DNA from: Paulinella micropora
Taxonomy: Eukaryota; Cercozoa; Imbricatea; Euglyphida
Assembly: GCA_009731375.1 (NCBI GenBank)
Contig: BJOX01000281.1
Span: forward strand, 586,215 to 650,214
Direction: 5' to 3'
Length of the DNA: 64,000 nucleotides
Below the pieces are notes generated by a model. It had not been told where the DNA came from and did not search any database. It worked only from the letters and a program-made list of their open reading frames with translations. A program made the translations under genes and the position numbers. Of this stretch, positions 55,774 through 64,000 are shown piece after piece. The number at the start of each line of letters is the position of its first letter. The stretch's first letter is position 1.

Positions 55774-56543
55774 TTAGTTCAATTCAACCCACTCCTGAAA
55801 ACATTCGTAACGACCATACTCCTGATCACGGGTAATAAATTTAACCTTCCTATTCGTATGTCTCTCAAAGAAAGTAACTGCCTTAACGAAACAGGGAAAA
55901 AATTCATTCTTATGACGTAAGTAGTAGTCGAGCTCAAAATTTGAAGCGAGACATTTAACCGTAAATTTGTAACGCGTTCCATCCCATGAAATTGTATTCC
56001 ACCATCCTTGTGTGTCCATGGATATATGAGTCCCGGAATGGCGTTCAATTAGGTGATGGTTTTTGTGGAAATGTGGTGCTTTCTTTATTTTATTCCGCAA
56101 GCAGTACTCACATTTCATGATCCTCTCCCGCCACCCTGCTCCAACTATCTTCAACCCCATATAATGGGCCATTCTCCCCATAGCTTTCGCCCCTCTATGC
56201 TTACACATGCGGTGGAAAACGGTGGCGTGAATGTGTTCATTATGTGTGGGTCTGACAACGGGATTTAGAGCTTTTGTCATGTCGCAATTGACATCGTGTT
56301 CGTGTGTGCGTGAAGTATGTGCACATGTATCGTCGTGTTGGACAAGACAACAATCTAAACCTTGAAGACTACATTCTCCCTTTTCATTGTCCGTCTCAAA
56401 AGAGAAAGGAACGTATGATTTACCCTCGTGACATCTCCAACCGCAAATGCAGGGAGATTCATCACAATAGACGTCGAGGTAGATAGGGAGAATCGATGAT
56501 TGAGCAGGTTGACGGGGGGGGGGGGGGGGGGGGGAAAAAAAAA
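55774..56543 (-). pseudogene. Copia GAG-pre-integrase and integrase core
   Basis: HHCC zinc module (HRMCKHRGAKAMGRMAHYMG then MKCEYCLRNK) followed by the core with THISMDTQGWW and FITRDQEYGRYECFQEW. It begins beside the gap at 56544-56553 and stops at 55774. Confidence 0.9.
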
Positions 56544-56553
56544 NNNNNNNNNN

Positions 56554-57189
56554 CCTGCTTTTCCAGCGGTACCGGTTCATATCGCTTGTTGGGATCAAGA
56601 AGAGTCATCCCGGGCGGATCAAACACGAACAGATTGTTTGGGAGGGACCGGCCCCTCAAAACGATCTGATCTTCTTCGATGCCAATAGGGGACTTCAAGA
56701 TGACCACTTGGTTGTTCTGATGAACTACTGCGAGTCCACGTTTTAACCAAGCTGACGTAGCAACCAAACCATAGTTCAAGTGAGGATTGTATGTGGTATG
56801 TGAGTCGTAGACTTGTACCGGTTCCCCATTAGCTCCCGAAAGGTTCATTAAAACTTTTCCTTTGTACTCAGTCTTAATGCTACCTTTGACGATCTTGAAC
56901 CTCTGAGGGTCGTGTTTCATTCTGACAAACACATCCTTATGGGGAGATTGTGATTCACTCGCACCGCTATCATCTACCCACACCATCTCCGTTGTCTCCT
57001 TCTCGGGTTTGGTTTCAGTCTTGCTTTCAGGCTCATCTTTCACGTCTTCCTCTCTCTCTCTCTCTCATGCATCATGATGATACACTCTTTCTCAGGAGGT
57101 GGAGGTGAAGTGTTTGAACGTGAGGGTGGCACAGTTCGTTTGTTGTCCTGTAACCCTAATCGTTGCAAGCGTTCAATGCGTTCATTCAT
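56554..57189 (-). pseudogene. Copia gag C-terminus and aspartic protease
   Basis: Open from an ATG at 57187-57189, giving MNERIERLQRLGLQDNKRTV, then a Pro-rich stretch and the protease signature WVDDSGASES followed by KDVFVRM. A GLVATSAWLKRGLAVVHQNN block and LRGRSLPNNLFVFD follow, typical of the protease and pre-integrase boundary of copia. The expected His after DSGAS is absent (ESQSPH). Confidence 0.88.
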
Positions 57190-57974
57190 CTGAGCTGAGG
57201 TGTGGAAATGAATCAACTAACCTTCTCGCAAAAAGATTTTCATATTTATATGCCATGGAGATGATGAATTCCTGGATGTCAATGCAGAGGTCCATGTAAA
57301 ACTCATTGACCTCTCCATTCCTTCCAGTGATAAGGGAATCTCGCACCTCTAATCCCCTTGCCCCGTCAGCGAGAACTGCTACCAGTCTCTTTATTTCCTC
57401 TGAATCTGGTATCTCCCCGTTCTCTCCAACAATCGTCATCTTCTCCTCACCCAACGCCACGCAACAGTTGGGTCGGTCTCTACTCTATATCTCGCTAACT
57501 CTCTTTCTATTCCTCGGACCGACTTACTTATGGCGGGGCGTGGGAGTGTGGCAGATACTCCCTCTCTACTTATTCTTATCTCCCCTCCACTCCTTCCCCA
57601 ACATTCCCACTCATCTCTCGTTCGGAGAGCGAATATTGTGTAGAAGAAGTGGAGGGAGAGAAGAACTTCTGGGGGAAACCATAGGAGGCACCATCACCAT
57701 CTCCCTCAGGCATCGCCTCCCCCTCACTCCTCTCTCTTTTTCTCTCACTCGCCTGAGGGGTTCCCTCTACTGCAACCTCAACGTCTTTACTCTTTTCTGT
57801 ATTTGAGTTTGGACGTTGTACAGTTGAAGTAGAGAGTGTCTGGTTTGTGGAAGAGGAAGATGCAGCATCTGTGCTGTGAGTGGGAGCATAACTATGCGAG
57901 GATGAGCTGGTGGGTGGTGTGTTAGGGGGTTTTCTGGTCCACTCCTTCATGACCCATTCCATAGGGGCTAGCAT
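57182..57974 (-). pseudogene. Copia gag N-terminal region
   Basis: Two frames. 57974-57576 starts MLAPMEWVMKEWTRKPPNTP and is Ser/Thr-rich. 57460-57182 reads MTIVGENGEIPDSEEIKRLV and on to MAYKYENLFARRLVDSF. They are separated by stops and a frame change and are assigned to gag by position only. Confidence 0.55.
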
Positions 57975-58014
57975 AAGGGTACCCTCAAGGGGAATGGTCC
58001 CCCTNNNNNNNNNN

Positions 58015-58618
58015 AAAGTCGGAGTAGAGTCTACTCCGACCTTTCAACCTCTGTGGATGCACCTCTACCAGAATAATCAAAACTAAGCAAAAAAGGCTTG
58101 TTAAATATATACGGAACAACGTCAGAAAATTCAGTCGCAGGTCCTCGAGGTGTTGCAACATGCCTTGAATCAATAAAACCAAAACTGGCAAAAACTTACA
58201 AAACTTAAAAGCTTTGAGATGAAAGTTGAAATAAACCGATTGCTGTCAGCCTGAATGTACAATAAACTGATTGTTTTTATTTGCGAACAAATCATTTAGG
58301 AATGAGGTCCAAGAATTGTAGCCCAAGCGTTCAAAGTGAAAATTGAGGCCAAACAATGATTGAGATCCTGCAAAGAAGACAAGAACTTAAGCGATGGAAA
58401 GACAACAAATGCATCCAGAGCTCTTAAATGTAGTTGGAGAAATGCTGCGATTGATTATCAAGTAACTGAAACGATTCAGTAAGACCGAAAGCGGTAAGTA
58501 GAAGATTGCGTGCAAAACAGCTTGGCTGATTGAACAGAAAAGACTAAATTGCATGTTCGCTTGGACACAATGAAACCGGACCCTGATGAGGACAACGTCA
58601 CGAAAACGATTCAAATTG

Positions 58619-58654
<36 letters not shown>

Positions 58655-59080
58655 GACTTGATAAATAATACAAACACAGAAGAGAACTGCGAATGTGAGT
58701 AAGAAATATCTAATGATAGTTATGATAAAGAAATATACAAGAACAGCAAGCAAAAAACTATGATTATTGATGGCAGCAGTGATGTAAGCATGTCTTCACA
58801 AAAAGATATCGGAGTAGACTCTACTCCTGATAACTTACCTCCAGTAAATATACCGGGTGATTCAAATCTAACCCGGCTGAAGTGTCAACATGAACAACGA
58901 ACAATCAAGAAACTAGCAACTTTCTTTAATAACAAAATAAATTAATTAAAACAGAGACCTACCATGTAGTAAATTACTCGCAGCCTTATCAAAGGAAAAA
59001 TGCAAGACTGTCCAAAATTATAGACAATCCAATACTACTTATTGTTTCTGGCATCATCCAACAAGTAATAATTTTCCTGA
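58015..59080. other. Intergenic or element-end DNA with palindromes
   Basis: Starts right after the 10-N gap with a copy of the GGAGTAG...CTACTCC palindrome (58021-58037). A second copy lies at 58811-58827 and a (TA)n tract at 58620-58651. No convincing exon; a 61-codon frame at 58760 contains the second palindrome and is probably chance. Confidence 0.6.
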
Positions 59081-62000
59081 CTAAGGTTTAGATGAAGATG
59101 GCAGAGGTCCTGTGGGAGAATCTCCAGGTCTCTGCGGAGAAGAGGGAGCAGACCTCAACTTGCCGTTTTTGAGAGCGGCATAAGACATATCAGCGGCAGA
59201 ACTAGCACCTGGATCATAAATTTGTCCATGGAAAGTTGGGCTTGGGCTTTCTTTTTCCTAACTCCTGTGCCTGGCCTAAAATGTGACGGTGAGACTTGCG
59301 GAAAGAAATCATTCAGCTACCTTTGGCCGCTTGAGCTTGATCGCTTTGCTGAGCAACAGTTGCTGAGGCAGCAGGCAACTGCTGCTGCTGCTGCTGCTGT
59401 TGCTGATCCTGCGGTTGCTGATCCTGCTGCTGATGTGGCTGTTCTGGCATCACGCTACGTGAAGTAGGTGAGACACTTGCAGTCGACCCCGCAACAGCGC
59501 CGCCAGAACTGCTGCTGGACGCAGGAGTTTCAGAGACTTGCTCTTCACCTGCCCGAACTGTTGAAGAAGCAGAAAAATTCTCAAGCTGCTGCAGCGATGC
59601 TTCCGCCTCATTGATCGGAGCTGCGGCTAAAGCCTCGCGCACGGCAGATGCATCACTGCCCGCAGGAACCGAAGCAGACTGAGGATCACTAGCCAAGGGT
59701 AAAGGAAACTTAGCAGCCAACTTCTCAAAAGCGGCCTCTCCCAAACCCAAAGTTTTTGCTATGTCCATCTTCTTGTCATCCCTGCATCAATCAAACCAAG
59801 AAATGTTTCAGCGAGAAAAAAACCTTGNNNNNNNNNNGTTTCAGCGAGAAAAAACCTTGAAAAACACGGTAGCACTTACAGAGCCGAGGTGTCAGTGGAA
59901 ATCTCACTTTGAAGAGATTTGCACTGGAGGTAAAGGGTCATCAAATCTTGGAACTTTTGTCGAAAGTGTGATGTAAGATCCTCGATGCGTTCTTCATCGG
60001 TTGGCCCAGTTTGCTGACGTCTCTGTACAAGACAAAACAAACAGATAAATAAGACAAGAACAACACAGTACGTGTGGGTCAAACCTGATGTTGCTCCAAC
60101 TCTTCTTCCCCACCCTTGGCGAAATAATGGAATGATTCCGCGAGTTCATCTGTTGTCCCGTATTGGTAAGGGATTTCGTTGAGTGGAAGCGGTGCTTGTC
60201 GTTGAGCTGTCGGCTTGGCAGAATCCATGAGTATCTTTCTGTGCTTAGAAATAAAATTGAAGACGCGATTAGAAAACCCAATCTTTTGTTTGACATCAAG
60301 GTCGAGAGAAAGAACAGAATAACCCTGACTCAAAGCGGCGATGGCACAAAAACCACTGCCGGAGCATAAATCCAAGACCATGTTCGTGTCGACGTTACCC
60401 CCAAGCAAATGAATCAACGCTAACACAAGCATGCATTAATTAAAATACAGACATGATGAAAACAAAGCAATCTGATGTGAAGCAAAATAAGTAATGTTAC
60501 CTTGGTTAAGCTTGACTGATTCAGAACAAGGATTAACAACCACTTGCTTGAAGTTACCATGGCCGTCTGACTGTGGCATAGTAAACTTTGGCCCATCGTG
60601 CTGATAGACTATGACGTTGCCAAAGAACTGATGATCCGAGGGAATTGTATCTTTAAGGAACGAGTCAAGTTGGTCAACAGGCGCACCAACACCACTTGGG
60701 CCAGAGGGTTGTAGTTCGCGTTCGGCGAGTCGAGTATAATTGCCAAAATCATCGTATTTCTCGTTGTAGGCGCAAACTACGATGGCGATACTCTAACAAA
60801 CATCACAAAAGAAATATCGGAGTAGGGTCTACTCGAACTTTTCAAAAATTTGAAGGTACCCTATTGTACGTGTGATGCTCAAAAGAAGGCCTCCAGCGGG
60901 AGTTGACAGCATTAATGATGAAAGTGTCGTAGTATCCGGCCCTGTGGGCAGCTTCTTGCACGATCCAAATCTGTTCCAGGGGAACGTGGACACCAACACA
61001 AAACTCAAGGGTACATGACTTCTTGGTTTCTGGGTCATTCTCCGGGCAAGCGATGTCTGCAAAAATAAATAAATTTGTAAACAAGGACTTATTCTTATTT
61101 TTGATTACCAACTACTTGGCGAAGGCAATGCGCATATTCGATGTTGGTCCAGCGATCCTTGTCCCAGTCGGTCATTCCCCATCCCCAAGGCGCGTTCAGG
61201 TTGGCATAGCGGAAAACAATTTTGCACTTGCTCTGAGTAACGTTGAATTTCATCAAGTGTGAGACACAGTTGTAATACAGCGCACTTGACTCGCGTTGCA
61301 GTGGTTCAAGCACATTGTACAGAGTGTGGCTCAGAGGAAGCGAGGTAGGCGAGACAGTGAGGTCAGCATGTTCGCCATAAACACTGACGACCGCATTGTA
61401 GAAAAATTCATAGCGAGAACCTTCCAGTCTCACAACGTGAGGGCACAGGACCACATCGTATTGATGATCATCGCCATCGTCTCCTTCGTCAGCATCTTCA
61501 TCTTCTCCTTCCTTAGACGGACTTTCCAACATTTTAAGGCCACGTGCGACACGTGCTTTTCGAGATTCGCATTGTCGAAAGTGCCATTGCCGGAGCTGGT
61601 TTTTGATGTCATGATCACGCTTATTGTACAAGGATTGCCAAAAAGCATGGTCAAGTTTAGGTTCGCCGCCCTCATCTTCCTTCTCGTCCTCCTGGGCGGG
61701 TCGTGCCTCAGAAACTTCGGCTTGGCGCTTTCGCTTGCCAAGGAGTGCTTGTTTTTTTTCTAACTTGACTCTTTCTTCTCCTCTGCGATAAATTTTTCCA
61801 GAAACTTGGGCTTTTTCCTGGCGAAGGTAAGCAACCACTCCTCGGTGAATTGCGGTCCCAAGACAGAACGCAGGCATTCCATAGTGTTGTCTGTTGCTTC
61901 AAAATTATGTGCGATACACGTCCGCAACGTGAGGATATCCTTCTGGGTGCTGAGCCAGGTAGCTGCTTGAGAAGGAGTCAAATTGTTGTTCATAATTTTT

Positions 62001-62895
62001 GAGAAACATTCCTCAAGGAGGGTGTCCTGAACCCCAGTCGTGATGTTTTTGATGAAGTTTTTGGATACGGGGCTGTCGTACTTGGAAAAGTCGACCTTGG
62101 AAAGAGCTTCGTTTAAGTCTTCGTCACTTCCAGTTTTTGCGGCCTTCTTTTGTGCATTCTTGACCGCAGGAAGGCTATACATCCATTGGTTTCGAACCTT
62201 GTTGTTGACTCGTTCAAGCATGATCCACAACCTTTGGGGCAGTGCAGCGCAGCGCAGTAGATCGAAGTTGTTAGTGAGAAGGTAACAATGTACTGGGTCA
62301 TGATTCTCTTCTGTTCTGGGGTACGATGATCCGCTTTGGTCTTCCTGGCTTCCATAATCTTTTCCTCTTCAGGCCAATGAGCATAAGTAACGACTCCCGC
62401 GTCTTGAAGCATCGACCAGCGATCAACTTGGAGCAAGATGTTGGTCCTCCCATATTCCATTACGTGAGGACTGACCAGTGACTTGCGAAAGTCATCCTTA
62501 TCCTCCGTGTTATCGCAATCCATGGGAATGTACACATTGAAAAGCTCCCGAAGTTTCTGCACCTACAGAAAGTAATAAAAATTTTGATTTTTGTTTCGGA
62601 AAAAACATTTCGAAATTTTGGGGAAAAAATATATACGTAGGAGTAGGGTCTACTCCTACATTTCGGAAAATTACGGTCGAAAATTTTTTTCTGGGCCGGA
62701 AAAAAAACATAATGTGCGAGTAGACCCTACTCCGACTTTTTTTTTCTGTGAAACGGTCAATGAGTCAAAATTACTTCGCAAAAAATCAATCAGTAAAAAT
62801 TTGTTCACAAACAAAATGTTGGAGTAGGGTCTACTCCGACATTACGTGTTCACAAAAAAAAGTCGGAGTAGACCTACTCGAGTAGACCCTACTCC
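58021..62895. repeat. Eight copies of a ~17-bp palindrome (GGAGTAGGGTCTACTCC family)
   Basis: Copies at 58021-58037, 58811-58827, 60819-60835, 62640-62656, 62718-62733, 62821-62837, 62865-62880 and 62880-62895, often inside TCGGAGTAG...CTACTCCGA and next to CATTATGTGTT. Five lie in the 366-base intron 62928-62563, one in the 67-base intron 60859-60793 and two downstream of the gene. None falls in an exon. Confidence 0.9.
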
Positions 62896-64000
62896 GACAT
62901 TATGTGTTTGAAATTGAAACGGTGTGACCTTGGAAAATACGTCGGTTTGCCAGACGTTTTCCTGAGAATCAGAGCTCATTTTCCCCACGGCCCTCGCTAT
63001 CTCGTCAGACGTTAAGTTGATATACAGCTTGCTGGCACGAAACAGCAAGCTCGGATGCCATACAACTTGTCCATAGTTCTCCAGATACATCTTCACTGTA
63101 GCAACACCATGGTTCCCACCGATGACAAGATAGTAGATGTCCTGGTGCTTGTGGCTGGGAAATTGCTGGCTTAATGTACACGGTGGCCACTTCATTTTGG
63201 TGTTTTGATTGACCTTGCCCTCACCAAAAAGTCCGGGAGTCTCAGCTTCGAACTGCTCCTTGCTGGTGAATTGCTGCCACTTCAAAGATTTATTCCAGAA
63301 ATGGTCGATGTAATTCTCAGTCAAATTCCTCACATTTCTCTTGCCAAGTCCAATAAGCATCACTGGAACAAGGTATGGTTCAGGAATGTCTGGGAAAGGA
63401 TTCTCAGCCAACTTGGTAGACAGAGACTGGGCGTGATCTTTGAGGAAGGGATGAATTTGCCATAGTTCCGGCGCGCGGTACATGCGGGGAATAAAAATTT
63501 CTTTCACCCCGACCAAATGGTCTCTTTTTATCTGCAAAGAGCGCTCTTCAACGTCGAGCAATAAGAAGCATTTCTTGAGCAATTCACAGCCAAACGATAC
63601 CCCTCCCATACCCNNNNNNNNNNNNNNNNNNNNNNNNNNNNNNNNNNNNNNNNNNNNNNNNNNNNNNNNNNNNNNNNNNNNNNNNNNNNNNNNNNNNNNN
63701 NNNNNNNNNNNNNNNNNNNNNNNNNNNNNNNNNNNNNNNNNNNNNNNNNNNNNNNNNNNNNCCCCCCCCCCCCCCCCCCCCCCCCCGATGTATGGAACAG
63801 GGGTATGGGACAGGAGTATCATACCCAGGGGTATGGGACAGGGGTATATGGAATAGGGGTATCGGTTTATGATACCCCAGGGGTATCATACCGGGTATCA
63901 TACCCGGGTATGGGAGGGGTATCGTTTGGCTGTGATTGATTTTTCAAAGCTTCTTGTTGCATGATTTCTGAAGCCCTTTCTTCTTGTTGCCTGGTTTCAT
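59081..64000 (-). CDS. Gene B: ParB-like plus DNA methyltransferase-like protein, spliced
   Basis: Minus-strand exons about 63612-62929, 62562-62294, 62231-61116 (one-base frame change near 61770), 61056-60860, 60792-60501, 60419-60084, 60013-59880, 59781-59321 and a last exon ending at 59214 or 59081 depending on the acceptor. Phases agree across the joins; introns are about 59-98 bases. The first full exon has KEIFIPRMYRAPELWQIHPF and later IGGNHGVATVKMYLE, a ParB/sulfiredoxin-fold signature (GG-N-H-x-x-AT). A long helical region and an acidic Lys-rich linker follow. A DPPW-like motif appears as LNAPWGWGMTDWD (exon to 61116), and motif I as VLDLCSGSGFCAIAAL with LSLDLD after SVKLNQALIHLLGG. 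The C-terminus is Ser/Ala/Gln-rich with poly-Gln. Likely a modification-type DNA methylase; the N-terminus runs off the window (64000). Confidence 0.7.
63585..63934. repeat. Perfect 29-bp inverted repeat around a gap
   Basis: CACAGCCAAACGATACCCCT and nine more bases at 63585-63613 are repeated exactly in inverse orientation at 63906-63934. Between them lie a 148-N gap, a C homopolymer (63762-63786) and GGGGTATGGGACA-type minisatellite units. Gene B coding frames run into both arms (CELLKKCF on one side, NQSQPNDTPPIP on the other, minus strand), so the arms border an intron or an inverted duplication. Confidence 0.85.

Larger units (their letters stand above)
50596..58004 (-). mobile_element. 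Ty1/copia LTR retrotransposon, decayed, 5' end missing
   Basis: Minus-strand element in copia order: protease, integrase, RT, RNase H, purine tract, 3' LTR. Frames are broken at many points and the element is cut by a 10-N gap on the right (58005-58014), so the 5' LTR and primer-binding site are not seen. A second 10-N gap with a G homopolymer lies at 56515-56553. Between RNase H and the LTR is about 1.1 kb of non-coding DNA with an inverted repeat (CCGGCTGGTC at about 52129-52138 and GACCAGCCGG at about 52183-52192). Confidence 0.92.

Overview
This window is nuclear DNA from a eukaryote, most likely a protist or alga. GT-AG introns break the genes, tri- and tetranucleotide microsatellites are very abundant, and three retrotransposon classes are present along with the remains of a polinton-like or virophage-like DNA virus. 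I found no bacterial operons, rRNA genes or CRISPR arrays. The sequence alone does not identify the species. Eleven N gaps interrupt the window, and at least two of the 10-base ones look like unmerged contig overlaps.

Layout. 0-7 kb: a plus-strand CBS-domain (SNF4/AMPK-gamma-like) gene whose introns are almost entirely microsatellite. 8-13 kb: a minus-strand DNA methyltransferase-like gene and a plus-strand exon, in DNA carrying nine copies of a palindrome with core ACTTTTATGCATAAAAGT. 14-21 kb: tandem repeats, then (GATA)n arrays containing a long REL-endonuclease (R2/NeSL-type) LINE and two shorter fragments that share its 3' end. 21-38.6 kb: a decayed viral locus (capsid/fibre-like protein, two exonuclease X-type C-terminal domains, a protein-primed family B DNA polymerase and a zinc-finger gene). 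A nearly intact 10.6-kb Ty3/gypsy element with 236/237-bp LTRs and a TATC target duplication has split the zinc-finger gene. 39-49.2 kb: another microsatellite-laden gene (gene C); its last seven exons can be followed with matching phases, but I do not recognise the product. 50.6-58 kb: a degraded Ty1/copia element on the minus strand. 58-64 kb: a minus-strand ParB-like plus DNA-methyltransferase gene (gene B) with short introns and a second palindrome family with core GGAGTAGGGTCTACTCC.

Two patterns stand out. First, in the CBS gene and gene C, exon edges with their splice sites have been copied repeatedly into the neighbouring microsatellite, up to about 22 times at 44.6-47.0 kb. Second, the two methyltransferase-like genes each carry their own short palindrome family in introns and flanks, and one complete intron of the first gene recurs in inverted orientation 2.3 kb away. 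This resembles introner-type mobile introns. The LINE family and a tRNA-derived SINE both sit inside simple repeats, which suggests retroposition into microsatellites.
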